DNA from: Aphanomyces cochlioides
Lineage: Eukaryota > Oomycota > Saprolegniomycetes > Saprolegniales > Verrucalvaceae
DNA: 64,000 bases
Assembly: GCA_019828595.1 (NCBI GenBank)
Contig: JAHQRK010000022.1
Location: 992,001-1,056,000, forward strand
Direction of reading: 5' to 3'
Shown here: piece after piece, positions 22,252 through 33,468 of the stretch
How positions within the stretch are numbered: the first letter of the stretch is position 1
How the letters are laid out: every line of letters starts with the position of its first letter
Notes under the pieces: generated by a model
Seen by the model: the letters and a program-made list of their open reading frames with translations, nothing else
What the model was told of the DNA's origin: nothing
The model's database searches: none
Made by a program: the position numbers and the translations under genes

Positions 22252-22386
22252 ACCATCAATTTGATTGTAGTTAGATAAGGAGTTAATATCCTAGTTTTGT
22301 TCTAATTAGTGTTTAATTGGGCAGACTATTGCGCTCTCCAGCTGATGTGCACCATGCTACGGAAAAATGATAACGTACCGTATTAA

Positions 22387-22429
22387 TGTCGACGTATTTA
22401 CAGTATGACGGGGAATATATACGTCGACA
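22387..22429. repeat. 11-bp inverted repeat
   Basis: TGTCGACGTAT and its complement, separated by 21 bp, about 135 bp past the transposase stop. It could be part of the old element's end. Confidence 0.5.
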
Positions 22430-24073
22430 GGGAACTCAGTTAAATTCCATTTAATCTATTCTTCTGTCTGCAGTTTACAGAGAAACTTAATTCAGAGGAG
22501 AACCGCTTTCGATCTCAAGCTCTACAATATTTGCGATAGTATGCACACAATGCAAATTGATTCGATGTCGAAATGTCGACTTTAGCACTGAGAACTGTTT
22601 TAATCTGTTGTTCCACACTTTCATGCCGAGCCATTATTTCTTTTTGTCGGATCGAGCTTTCTGGTTGATAGCGAGGTGTAATAAAATAGTTTGGATCGGC
22701 ATATCCTAGATCGGCGCAGGTCATTTCACCGTCACAAACCCGAAAATAGGTGCCAAGGTCGTTGGTCCAGTCGATTGCGTCGTTGGATTAAAGGGTTTTC
22801 AGAAAACACAGCCAAAGGCCCTCCAATCCAATAGGTTCAGCCCAATCGAACGATGACCTTGGTGCCTTCATTTCGCGGATCCTTCATGTTCACATTGAAA
22901 GCGAGATTTAGCATAAATGATATTGTGAAATGTGATTGGAATCTTTGGATTGTCAAAGCATGGAAGATGTAGAAACAATCCATGGGCGCACAAAATCTTG
23001 AAGTCAATGACTTCATTGCAGTCTCGGGATCTATCATGCTCTCAACCACAAACCCATGGATTTAGAGCAGGACTTCCCAGCCTCAAGACGAAGACAGAGT
23101 GAGGAAGATGAAACTTCGTTGGATTTGAGATCATGACTTCCTGCTAGTCCAGCTCGATAAAGTCGATGACGGCCATCCAAAGATGCGCTCCCAATAACAT
23201 TTTTCAGGGAAGATGTCCCATCCAAGTGCAAACTTCTTGTCAAGAAACCTATCAAACGTTATACACTTTAAAATTTCATTATATTAATTATGCAAGGGAT
23301 AGCAATATACATATAGCTATAGCGACTGCATCTGTAAGTGCACCTGTATCATTTTGAAATTCTATACAATAATAAATATACTGTTAAAATTCATTCCTCT
23401 CATGAGAGTACTGACTATACTGTACCGAAACCGTCCTGCCTTGTTGCATTCCAACTCACCCAATCTTGAGGTACGAGCCTTCGAAACCAGTCAATATTCA
23501 CTCAAGATCGAATCTCTCATCGAGTTTCAGCTCTCTTTTCAACGCAATTGGATGTACAGTCGTCGATGCTTCCCACTGAAACGGCCACCTGAGCTTGAAA
23601 AGTTTCAAACAGCTCACCCTCCCTTAGCTCAAGTTAACAAGCATGGGGCTCAACATGTGAATTGCAAGCATTTTATAGACCTCAAGGGATCTCTATCCTT
23701 ACTTCTCCGCTGCAAAAAAGTCATTTTGATCTCCAGTCGACTGTAGAACGTGCGTATTCGATCCCATCCCCAGTAAGGGCAAAGTGCAAAGTGGGGAAAA
23801 GTCACATCTGTAAAGAGCTGAAAATCGTCTAAAAGGCAAAGTCAATTTCATCGACTGCTATTATCGCCAATAGCCTTCATCATGCTTCACAATGCAGTGT
23901 CTAAGTGTACCAAGTCTGCCTAATCTTGAAGGCGGTGATAAGTTGCAATGCGTTTCAGGGTGATAGGCTTTCTCGTCGCAGGTGTCGATGGCCTGATATC
24001 CTCACTCGGTGGATGCATGCCAACCTCTGAACAGTACTCAGAGGTCGTCAATCTTGTCACAATTCAATTTGCC
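22430..24073. other. spacer with anonymous ORFs
   Basis: Minus-strand frames 22837-23049 and 23034-23255, and forward frame 23354-23746 (130 codons), have protein-like composition but no recognised domain. Possibly decayed genes. Confidence 0.3.
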
Positions 24074-24610
24074 ATGGCCACTTGGGATCATCTCCAGCTC
24101 AAGAAAGATCTTGTCGTCCTCCGCAGTGGTTTGGCGTTTAAAAAGGGCAGTAGACGGCATTGGTGGAGTCGAGCCAACTGGAAACTGCGCTATATCGTGC
24201 TCACTGATATGAAGTTGAGCTACTACACGCCCATGAAGGGGAAACTCAAAGGCTCGATCGACCTCCGCGATTGCACGTCACAAGATATTCAAATCATGCC
24301 ATCTGACTGCCCCAAGACTGGAAGGTCCAAATCCTCCATCTGGCGCATTGCCATTCGAACTCCAAGTCGACGTTTTGTCATGGCAGCTCTCTCTGAAGCC
24401 GACATGATGGCTTGGGTCGACGCCTTGGACTCTGTCATCTCGGGCAGACCGAGGCTGTCCAGCTCAGCCGATACAAGGCCGTCGTCGATGCTGTTTGATT
24501 CGTTCAAGGACGTCAATCCAAGGAAAACGCTGGCCACAAACGATTTACTGTGGCGAAATAGCTGGGAAGAAGTGTTTGCAAGTGCCAATTTTCCAGCTCG
24601 ACCAATTTAA
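24074..24610 (+). CDS. PH-domain protein, copy 1
   Basis: Predicted 178 residues dominated by one pleckstrin-homology domain. It has a basic first hairpin (FKKGSRR.WWSRANWKLRY, the usual phosphoinositide-contact region), middle strands (DIQIMPSDCPKTGRS, IWRIAIRTPSRRFVMAA), and the C-terminal helix with its near-invariant Trp (MMAWVDALDSV). The ATG at 24074 is chosen because copy 2 shares the bases just before it (CAATTCAATTT.CCATG). The frame is open further upstream to 23948. PH domains bind membrane lipids or proteins; no catalytic partner domain is present. The MULE end lies 46 bp past the stop. Confidence 0.85.
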   Translation: MATWDHLQLKKDLVVLRSGLAFKKGSRRHWWSRANWKLRYIVLTDMKLSYYTPMKGKLKGSIDLRDCTSQDIQIMPSDCPKTGRSKSSIWRIAIRTPSRRFVMAALSEADMMAWVDALDSVISGRPRLSSSADTRPSSMLFDSFKDVNPRKTLATNDLLWRNSWEEVFASANFPARPI

Positions 24611-24656
24611 GGGTGAAGGTCATGAAAGTCTTCGTCGTTGTCGGAAGAATCCTCTA

Positions 24657-26326
24657 CAGGTCATATCCGGGTCAGGTCACACTTTAGGTCAAATTAGGTT
24701 TTAATATAGGTCATGACTTGGTCACGAGGTTTTTAGTATGGTCACAAGTGGTCACATGGTTTTTTTAAATTGTCATGGTTGGACATAGTGCCAGCTCATG
24801 CATGCCATTCAAGACAAAAGAACTTACAAGTGACCTTCAACAACCATTGCTCCACCCTGCCGCATGTCAAGCGTCATGCTTCGTTCGAACAATGCCCAAC
24901 AGCGAGGCTCCACCGAGTCCAGCCTGTCATCCCCTGAAGTCGCAGCTTCCAGTCCTTTCTCGAATTCACGCGACGACAGGCTGGACTCGATCGCATCATC
25001 ACAAGGCGAAGCCGACAGTGAAGGCGACAATCTGATGTAATCACAACCGCAAACGGCGCCGCTCAATTGAATCTTACTCATCCGATGAAGATGAGGCGAT
25101 GGGAGACTCCAACGAAAACCCAAACAAACCAAACAGCGGGCCAAGAGAAGGACGTACTAAGATATTCTTGGGTCAATACGAGATGACAAGAGCCAGCATT
25201 ACCCAAAGGAAGATAACTTACCGTTGCAGTTTTTATCGAAGTCAAAAGTGTCGAGCAAGACTGGAGTATTACTCATCCACGATGGACTACGACTATGAAA
25301 TCATGGTTCCACACACTTGCTTGCCGCGTCGACCTGTTGAGACTACCGAAATCGCCAGCATGTCATCGATTTCAGTCATTTCAGCAATGAAACGAGCTGT
25401 TGATAGCTTGGCAACATCAACAGCCAAGTCACCGGAGCAGATATGGGAAACATTGCATGCCTAGTTTTATAACCAAGACAACGTGGTCGTACATGGTTTA
25501 ACGAAGATACAAGTGGTGAAGCGGGTCCATCGAGCAAGATCCTCACATTTTGGGCTCAGTATTCATGGGCGAGTTGAAGTGCCTCCATTGGCTTTGGTAA
25601 AACATTCAACCTTGAAGTTCTTCCAATTCCATCACGTCTGGTCCAATATTCACAGCAAGCGAGAAGACAAGCTAGATCGACTCATTGGATGGGCACATCC
25701 TGAGCTGATTACATTATTGCGTTACGACAATATCACACTCTTTCTTGATGGCACCTTCCGTTGCACACCAAGTGGATTCACCCAGTGCATTGTATTGATG
25801 GTGTTCGATCGAGGAACAAAACTCTGTCCCAGTTTCTTATGTATTATCGACATCAAAATCCTACGATGCATCTTGGAATGCACTGCAATATGTCGGCAAC
25901 ACGAGTGGCGAGTCATTGAAGCCCAAGGATATTGTGTGCGATTTTGAGAAAACGCTTGTTAATGCAGTCTGTGACCGATTTCCTAGCGTTCAAGTCATGG
26001 GATGCTTCTTTCATTTTAAACAAGCATGCCAACGTCACATGATTAAGTACCGAATCCCATCTTTGGAGATCAAAATTGCGATGTCAAGTGGAGTGCTCGA
26101 TATGCTGACCGTCGTAGATCCAGAGAAGGTGTCGAGGCACGGCATCAGGTGGGTAAGACGAAAGATCAAAGAAATGTGCGAGCAAGATCAAATCGAATAC
26201 TCGAAGACTAAATGGCATCGATTTTGGAAATACTTCGTGAAGACATGGATCAACCTGTATCCCCCTCATTTATGGACTGTACATGGTGTACGGATGGATA
26301 CAGTGACCTGCCCCGGACATGACCTG
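24657..26326. mobile_element. Mutator-like element (MULE) A, decayed
   Basis: Ends are inverted repeats: CAGGTCATATCCGGGTCAGG at 24657 and the complement of CAGGTCATGTCCGGGGCAGG ending at 26326, about 24 bp with three differences. It encloses a broken MULE transposase. I could not find a matching target-site duplication, so the exact ends may be off or one flank altered. Confidence 0.72.
25099..26275 (+). pseudogene. MULE transposase, broken
   Basis: The N-terminal part has a FLYWCH/WRKY-like zinc-binding segment (ITYRCSFYRSQKC ... PHTC). The catalytic part has TLFLDGTFRC (first Asp), then KPKDIVCDFEKT (second Asp) and GCFFHFKQA, the C-x2-H signature of MULE transposases. Lesions: in-frame TAG at 25462-25464; a frame shift near 25828, after which the correct frame reads VPVSYVLSTSKSYDASWNAL; and a truncated C-terminus with no SWIM finger. 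Inactive. Confidence 0.85.
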
Positions 26327-26507
26327 TTTCGGACACTACCTCGTTGTCACCTCGTTGTCAACTCACACTCCTACAATCCAATATGGATACCAAAACCTGT
26401 ATTAATACATATCCTGTCAAACAATATTATATACTTTGATATTAATATTGGAAGTATAGGACCTTCTGGGAATCGTTAAAAGGGTTGACGGGTTAAAGAG
26501 ATACGAT

Positions 26508-26622
26508 GAATGCTCTTTTCCTCAGTCTAAAGTCGTCTGAAGTCTTAAGATTGTGATTCGAACATATTAATTTATCGTGATGCACACTTTAAGAAGACTT
26601 TAGACTAAGAAAAAGAGTATTC
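26508..26622. repeat. 115-bp foldback
   Basis: Inverted arms 26508-26534 and 26596-26622 (GAATGCTCTTTTCCTCAG and near-complement, a few mismatches). Small MITE-like hairpin. Confidence 0.65.
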
Positions 26623-27107
26623 TTCACTGGGTTTATCTGTCAGGTACTCTAGCTTTATGCTTTACAGTAGCTACAGATATATAAGCCTTGAGAAACACAA
26701 ATTCACTTATTAGGTGTACAATTGCTGGCTAGGAGGCTTTTAAAGTCGATTTATATGTAGGATAACGCGATACTGTATATAAGTGATTATGTTGACGGTA
26801 AAGATCTTCAATGACATTGACTTCATCCTTGGCCAAACGTGTAGATTTTCCACTGTCTATAGTTTGAAACGTTCTTGGGCTTTACTTATTTCTCTTCACT
26901 GAGTTTGAATTACACTTAAGGCATAAGTTCACTTAGGTTTCCTTCCAATAACGATCGAAAGACCTATAACCTCTATCATTTTATACGTCAATGATGGTGT
27001 CGACCATCAGTTGTTGCCAAGTTGCTCAAGTGACCACCAGCTGAGACATTGAACTCCAAGATCTTGGGAGTTTTCGTTGCTTTCTACTTGCCACAATTCA
27101 ATTTACC
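26623..27107. other. spacer upstream of PH copy 2
   Basis: No gene seen. The last 25 bp closely match the sequence before PH copy 1, so this includes a duplicated promoter-proximal segment. Confidence 0.4.
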
Positions 27108-27566
27108 ATGTCTTGCAACCATCTTGAGAAAGACGCTGCTGTAGTGCGAGCTGCCTTGGCTTTTAAAAAGGGCAACAAAAAGCGCTGGTTTGATCGCGCC
27201 AATTGGAAATTGCGCTACATTGTGCTGACAGACACGACTTTGAGTTACTACACGCCTTTGGACGGTAAACTCAAAGGCTCGCTCGACATTCGCGATTGTT
27301 CGCCACGAGACATTCAAATCATGTCGTTAGACTGTCTCAAGACAGGTCGCTCAAACGCCTCCATCTGGCGCATTGCGATCCAAACGCCAGGACGGCGATT
27401 TATCATGGCGACCCACTCTGAAAACGACATGATCGACTGGGTCAACGCCTTCGACTCTATGATCCTGGGACGGCCAAGAATGTCCAGCACTGCTGATACA
27501 ACTGCGTCGTCGATTTTATACGAAGCATTCAAGGACTCGAAACCAAGGAGGGCGAAAGCAGTCTAA
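27108..27566 (+). CDS. PH-domain protein, copy 2
   Basis: 152 residues, close paralog of the gene at 24074. Same order: basic hairpin (FKKGNKKRWFDRANWKLRYIV), LKGSLDIRDCSPRDIQIM, SNASIWRIAIQTPGRRF, and the helix MIDWVNAFDSMI containing the conserved Trp. The C-terminal tail is short (KDSKPRRAKAV), whereas copy 1 has an extra 20-odd residues. Intronless. It probably binds membrane phosphoinositides or a protein partner; no second domain. Confidence 0.87.
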   Translation: MSCNHLEKDAAVVRAALAFKKGNKKRWFDRANWKLRYIVLTDTTLSYYTPLDGKLKGSLDIRDCSPRDIQIMSLDCLKTGRSNASIWRIAIQTPGRRFIMATHSENDMIDWVNAFDSMILGRPRMSSTADTTASSILYEAFKDSKPRRAKAV

Positions 27567-28227
27567 GAAATACCATGGCAATTCGCAGCTGTGGTGTTTG
27601 GGAGTATATCTAATGTATTTAAACTATTGGCGAAATCTTCTTATCCTGCCCTGGAATGCTATCTTTTAATTAGAATAACCGGCATTAACTGCATTATTTA
27701 CAGCGTAGAATAGCACTCAGGCAGCTTGATGTAGGCAAAATAACCAGTCCTTAAAGAATATTATATATGGCAACGTAAGCCTTTAAGGAGACTGCCTAAC
27801 TCGATCTTCAACAGTCACAATGCGATAAAACTTATAAGCTGTATCATACAGTTCATGATTAATTCTACTATTATAGCCTGCACTTCGCCTTCAGGAGGGG
27901 TTTCATCTTACCTCGCATTCAAAACATAGTAGAGCCTTGTCCTTATTCTTTAAGCTTGATGGCTACGCCCAATATCCTAGGACTATACTAGTAAGAAGTA
28001 AGCTTATCCCATTAACTGTATATTTTAATATCTAATTATAGAAACCTCCAACATTTTATCCCTATCACAAGATTCAAAGCTGTCTCATCGTACAATGCCC
28101 GTGTGACAAAGCTGGCAAACCTTTAAAACACGTGGAATGCGCCATGTTAAATGTCTCAAATCCGGGACAATAGCTGCGGACATCGCGCGTCCATGGCAGT
28201 TTTCACTGTATTTTCAAATTTCCTACC
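27567..28227. other. spacer without supported gene
   Basis: AT-rich, no convincing frame. Confidence 0.4.
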
Positions 28228-28649
28228 ATGGTCCAAGCCACCATCGACATTGAACTTTCCCCCGAGGCACTGATACTGTAGCTGCTGCTGGTGACGTGGT
28301 TCGAGCTGGCTTGGCCTTAAAAAAGGGCAGCAAGAAGGGCGTCTTTGGTCGAGCCAACTGGAAACTCCGCTACTTGGTGCTGTCGTCGAGCGAACTCTGT
28401 TATTTCAAAACCCCAGGGGGTGAGCTGAAAGGCGTGATCGACTTGACGCAATGCACGCTCTCTGACATTCAAATCATGCCAATCGACTGCTTGAAATCGG
28501 GTCGATCCACATCGTCAATCTGGCGGGTTGCGATTCGAACGCCCGCGCGGCGGTTTGTCTTTGCAGCCGCGTCTGAAATGGACATGAATCGATGGATTCA
28601 AGCGCTCGAAGACGTTATCCTGCTGCACCAGCGCAAGTTTCAAGCCTAG
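28228..28649 (+). pseudogene. PH-domain protein, copy 3, start disrupted or spliced
   Basis: The PH domain is intact from about 28296 (VVRAGLALKKGSKKGVFGRANWKLRYLVL ... shortened; core IWRVAIRTPARRFVF and MNRWIQALEDV). The only nearby ATG (28228, MVQATIDIEL) is in another frame and runs into TAG at 28279. Either a 1-2 nt indel broke the start, an unseen short intron joins them, or translation starts elsewhere. The domain shows no other damage, so a functional spliced gene remains possible. Confidence 0.6.
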
Positions 28650-28848
28650 AATTAGAATCTTCTATATTATATCTGTTATAAAGTGTAATCCGTTGCTGTT
28701 TTGCCGCTCTTTCTCCAGCTAGAGAACGAAAATGGTGTCCAACACGAGTGTCATTCTTTCAAGATCTTTCTCTTCGCCAAGGACTTTTGTATGTACAAAC
28801 ACGTAAAACCGAAACGTGGAAGACGTGCCCATGACGTTTTTCTCGGTC

Positions 28849-29085
28849 CTAGTTGGAGCTCTTCGACGCTTCTTTCTCGCTGACCTTCATCGATGATTCC
28901 AATGCTCGTTGTGCCTGGCACACGGCAGTTACGCTGTAACCGACGTTCGAGAACGTGGTCACAGCCACGTGAAAGCTCAAAATCGCTTGCAATTTGCTCT
29001 GCTTGGCGCTCGTTCTGGTTAAAATTGATAGCTCTACACCGAGCAACGTGTAGCCAAGCATGACACGGACGGAGATGTCATCCAT
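28849..29085 (-). other. short anonymous ORF
   Basis: 78 codons from an ATG (MDDISVRVMLGYTL) ending in a polar, Ser/Lys-rich tail. Hydrophobic middle. No domain recognised; it could be an exon of an unseen gene or chance. Confidence 0.25.
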
Positions 29086-29194
29086 CAGCTGGTTAAGACA
29101 AAATGTGTAACCGACAACCGTTTCAAAGTTTTTTTAGCCGTAGATTATCCAAATCTAATCTACAAGAATGGGGAAAACAGAGCTGATCTCTGCT

Positions 29195-29692
29195 CTAGAC
29201 GTCGTCGTCGCATTCGATGGGCGACGGCAATTCTCGGCTCGAGATTCTGTACACGCGGAAGGACTCCCGCTGGCTCGAGCGCACAAACGAGTCCCGGAGG
29301 AAGGACGCTCTTGAATCGAGGCTGGAGCGGGGGCCTTGACGCCCCAAGATGATCCCTTCAAACGCTTTGATCCACGCATTCATGTCGACTTCAGACCCCG
29401 TGGCGAGGATAAAGCGGTGGTCTGGAGTCAAACGAATGGCGATACGCCAAATGCCAGCTTTCGATCGACCTTTCTTGCGCACATCCGGGGGCATGATCTC
29501 AATGTCTTGGAGACGCAACTTGGTCAAGTCGACGTGGCCTTTGAGTTTATTGCCCCGCGCTGTGTAGTAGCAGAGCTCTTGTGGCGTGAGCACGGCGTTG
29601 CGGAGCTTCCAGTTGCCCCGACCAAACCAGCCGCGCTTCGTTTCTTTCTTAAAGACAAGCCCAGAACGAACTGCACCAGTCGAGTATTCCAT
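29195..29692 (-). CDS. PH-domain protein, copy 4
   Basis: 165 residues in the opposite orientation to copies 1-3. PH core: FKKETKRGWFGRGNWKLRN, a strand pair ending DIEIMPPDVRKKGRS, AGIWRIAIRLTP, and the closing helix MNAWIKAFEGIILGR with the conserved Trp. A 50-residue Ser/Arg-rich tail (SSLDSRASFLRDSF ... SSRELPSPIECDDDV) follows, possibly phosphorylated or disordered. ATG at 29692. Likely membrane-lipid or partner binding. Confidence 0.86.
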   Translation of the reverse strand: MEYSTGAVRSGLVFKKETKRGWFGRGNWKLRNAVLTPQELCYYTARGNKLKGHVDLTKLRLQDIEIMPPDVRKKGRSKAGIWRIAIRLTPDHRFILATGSEVDMNAWIKAFEGIILGRQGPRSSLDSRASFLRDSFVRSSQRESFRVYRISSRELPSPIECDDDV

Positions 29693-31075
29693 GTGTGAAG
29701 TAGGGAGAGAATTGAATTCTGTGTCTCCGAGCGATGCATATCAGAAGTCCAGCCAGCTCTGTTCTATGGATAGGCAAACCACGACGACCGTTGGTTAAAG
29801 GTGTCGCGACTATGAGGTGGAAGATCGAACGCACGACGTGGTTCCAACGTTCGGTCGATCCCACGGTGGACACAGCCTTCGGGGGTTTCATTCAGTGTTT
29901 ATGCATACTACGCAGTCGGAATGACTTAGAACTTAGCACTTCTTACAAGCCAAGCGCGTAACGCTAGCTTTTATGGCCTATAAAGGTGTAGACTAGACGC
30001 AGTTGGGATAAAGGGTGGCGGGGAATATTGAAGGGGGAATGAGGGGAATCAAGGGGGAATTGGTTGAGATGCGAGATTCCATAGACAAGGACACACTTCG
30101 ATATTCTAACCGCCGGGCAAGGCTCGACGCGTGTTTGACACGACAGTGTCATGGTTGGCACTCAAACGAATGTGTTGGTCACCACAAGAATTTACTAGTC
30201 CGACACGATCCATGTTCAGAAATCCAACGAAGATTAGGCTCGTGACAGCGACAATTCCAGCGTCTTGGTGGTTTTACGTGGAGTCAGATGTCTTGCGGAG
30301 ATGGTGGAGAAAAGAGTTGTTCGTTCCGTTCTGTTCGTCAATGGGGATTCGTTTGAGTTGAGGGGGTGTAAACTGCAATTTCAGCATCTGGTTGCGTCGG
30401 TTCGATTCTCGACAACGTTGACAAGGTCTATGGAGTGGACAATCCAACTGCTTGCCCTGTTTCGCTGCGTGCTGATGGAAGCTACTGCAGGCCTAGTCAT
30501 AGCGCTGTCGTGATGCTGTGGTGTATAACAAATGTAAATACATGTAGCTCTCCCCCCAAATATAAATTAAAGCCAAATTATTGGACAAAAATAATCATAT
30601 TCCGTATTTTGATTGGCTATTTGATTCTCAATTTGACAATATCGTTTTTCATCAACTTGTTTGGCCGACAGCATAATTATTCCAATTCGAATAGGCTACA
30701 ACAGCGCAGCTGCCATTGATAGTTCTGGTTTGGCACGATAGCGGACCCCTTCGTGAATAATTTTGTGATGTGTCGACGGTCGAACAGCGCACTGACTTGT
30801 CGCTATTTGTCAATATACTTGAAAGAAATGGGAGGGCGAAAACTAGCGCGTTGCACGTAGTTATACAAACAATGAAAGATCAAAGCAGGTCACAGGGGGG
30901 GGCTATTGTGCTTCAGGGGCGAGAGAGGAAAGAGTTGAAGTTTGTTTGGGTCGAGCATGCACGTTCACCATCCTGGAGGCGATGCCACAGCCAACCAGCT
31001 CCGAATCGTCATACGAGCATGTTGGCCTAGTGGCATCGTCGACCAATTCATTTTGCAATTTACTGAAGTAGGCGA
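29693..31075. other. spacer with G-rich and duplicated segments
   Basis: Contains a G-run stretch at about 30003-30065 (GAAGGGGGAATGAGGGGAAT and similar). The segment of about 30225-30490 resembles the sequence just after the Hsp70 pseudogene (see 32930). A frame there reads ILDNVDKVYG, possibly the tail of another Hsp70 copy. No intact gene. Confidence 0.45.
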
Positions 31076-32909
31076 ATGTATACCATCGACGGAGCGAGCG
31101 TGGGCATTGACTTAGGCACGACCTATTCGTGCGTCGGCGTGTGGAAGAATGGACGTGTTGAAATCGTTGCCAACAGTCAGGGCTACTGCACGACACCATC
31201 TTGCGTTGCTTTCACCGACTCGGCGCGATTGATCGGTGAATCTGCTGTCAACCAAGCTGCAGCCAATGCTACCAACACTGTCTTTGGTGCCAAGCGCTTG
31301 ATCGGTTGTGAGTTCGACGACCGTGCAATCCAACAAGACTTACAACGCTTTCCATTCACTGTCACGCGTCGAGACGACGGCAAGCTCCAAATTGAGATCA
31401 CTTACAAAGGCGAGACCAAGCAGTTCCTCCCTGAAGAGATCTCGGCGATGGTCTTGATGAAGATGAAAGAAATCGCCCAAGCGTTCAAACCGGTCAAGAA
31501 CGCCGTCATCACCGTCCCGGCTTACTTTAGCAACCCGCAGCGCCAAGCCACCAAGAATGCTGGTGCGATTGCTGGCCTGAATGTCTTGCGTGTCCTGAAT
31601 GAGCCCACTGCTGCTGCGATGGCTTACGGCTTCCACAAGACGGACCAAGAGCGCAATGTGTTGATCTACGACTTGGGCGGTGGGACTTTTGACGTCTCGG
31701 TCGTGACTACCGATGGCTGAATCTTCGAAATCCAGGCTGTCGCTGGCAACTCTCACTTGGGTGGGGACGACTTCGACAACTGTCTCTTCGACTATTTCAA
31801 GAACAAATTCAAGGACAAGCACCGGAAGGATCTCTCGAGAAACCAGCGCGCTGTTCGGCGCTTGCGAACTGCGTGCGAACGTGCCAAGCGCACGGCGTCG
31901 TCGTCGGAGGTCAAAGCTTACATTGAGATCGACTCGCTGTTTGACGGCATTGACTTCCACGAGGTCCTCACACGCGCTTGCTTTGAAGACTTGTGCCGAC
32001 CTTACTTTGAGCAGACGATGGAGTGTGTTGAGAAGGTGCTGCGTGATGCCAAGATGTCCAAGGAGAATGTGCATGAAGTTGTACTCGTTGGTGGCTCGAC
32101 CCGTATCCCCAAAATCCAACAAATGTTGACCGACTTCTTTGGCAAGAAACCTTGCCAAGAGGTCAACCCGGATGAAGCTGTTGCTTTCGGTGCCACCGTT
32201 CAAGCCATGGTCGTGAGCGGTGGGGATATCGATAGCGTTGCGCTGAATGAAGCATTGCTGCTTGATGTCGTTCCTCTCTCGCTGGGCGTGAGAGATGCCA
32301 ACGGTCGCATGCAAACGATAATCCCTCGGAATACGACGACGCCGACCAAGCTACAAAAGACTTTGCCGATTGCAGCCGATCACAAGGCAAGACAGTGTGA
32401 CGATCGAAGTGCTTGAGGGGGAACGCTCCATGGCCCGCGACAACCTCTTCTTGGGCCAGTTCAAACTTGAAGGCATTCCCACGATGGCTCGTGGTTCTGC
32501 GCAAATTGACATTACGTACGACGTCGATGCGAATGGCATCTTGGACGTGTCAGCAGTGGAGACTTCCTCGGGCAGCAAGAAGAAGATCACGATCACACGA
32601 GACCATGTCTTGACGACTGAAGAGATTGAACGCATGGCCCAAGATGCTGAAAGGTACAAGGCGGAAGACGAAGCGAACATGTTGCGAATTGAAGCCAAGA
32701 ACGACTTGGAGGGCCGTGCGTACGTCATCCGTGACAATGTGCAGCGTCCAGACCTTATCATGAGCAACCAGGACAAGGAGGATATCGAGAGCATGGTGAC
32801 GGAAGTCCTCGGCTGGTTGGACGACAATCAGTTGGCCGACAGGGAGACATTTGAAACCAAGGAAGTAGAATTGTACGAGTACGCCATCAGCAAGGGATTA
32901 CCCCCATGA
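31076..32909 (+). pseudogene. Hsp70 pseudogene
   Basis: Cytosolic-type Hsp70 frame without signal peptide. All three family signatures are readable: [14 protein letters not shown] near the N-terminus, [15 protein letters not shown], and [17 protein letters not shown]. The substrate-binding domain ([30 protein letters not shown]) follows. Lesions: an in-frame TGA at 31718-31720 between DG and IFEI; a frame shift near 32385 after PIAADHK; early end at LPP with no linker or EEVD tail, about 611 codons where the family usually has about 640-650. Hsp70 is an ATP-driven folding chaperone; this copy could give at most a fragment. Confidence 0.88.
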
Positions 32910-32929
32910 GGCGACTAGCATGACCAGTG

Positions 32930-33180
32930 CAGCTCTTGTCAACTTCGTGGCTTTATGTGAAGTCAGATGTCGAACAGAGACGGTGGAGACGACGGAAGAT
33001 CGACAAGAGAGAAGTTCTTCGCTTGGTTCTGTAAGCCACAGGGGGGAATTACATTAAGGTGATGGACAGTTGAATGCAATTTCAGCATCTGGTCGCGGCA
33101 GTTCGATTCTCGACACCGTTGACAAGGTCTACGGGTGCATTCGCGAGGCGATGGAAGCTACTGGAGGTCTACGTGTAGTT
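32930..33180 (+). repeat. segment similar to 30225-30490
   Basis: Shares GCAATTTCAGCATCTGGT, GTTCGATTCTCGACA and GTTGACAAGGTCTA with the upstream segment. A frame here reads LDTVDKVYGCIREAMEATGG, reminiscent of the C-terminal helix region of Hsp70. This suggests two decayed Hsp70 copies flanking one another. Confidence 0.5.
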
Positions 33181-33468
33181 AGCCGTTGATATTGATTAGA
33201 TAGTAATAGCATTGGGATATTTTGAAATCGAAAAAATGGGGGCGAAATCGATGCGCTCCATGAAGGGCATTGAATATTTGAAAGAAGAATAGTGGATTGA
33301 CGTCAAATCTGCCCGCTCCCTCCAACATTGGCATTTATGCGGGGGTTGAACTATTAAGGGGGGGGGCATGTCGTAGCATAACGCTCTCGTTGGGATAAAC
33401 AAACTTCCATGAAAGACAGCCACCGTCACATCGAGTATTTGTTAGCGTGAGCATAAAGTCAAGTGTAA

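Noticed and set aside
23354..23746. 130-codon plus-strand ORF
   Set aside because: No domain, paralog or intron support; left as anonymous.
30385..30420. GGTTCGATTC, a tRNA B-box-like word
   Set aside because: No matching A box, no cloverleaf arms, and the same word lies in a repeated segment near 33100 linked to an Hsp70-like tail.
31718..31720. In-frame TGA in Hsp70 as selenocysteine or recoded codon
   Set aside because: It falls between conserved DG and IFE where no residue is expected, and another frame shift follows. TGA is also used as a normal stop in the intact PPR-TrmB gene.
31340..32314. 324-codon minus-strand ORF opposite Hsp70
   Set aside because: Antisense shadow of a strongly biased coding region; long antisense frames are common opposite Hsp70.
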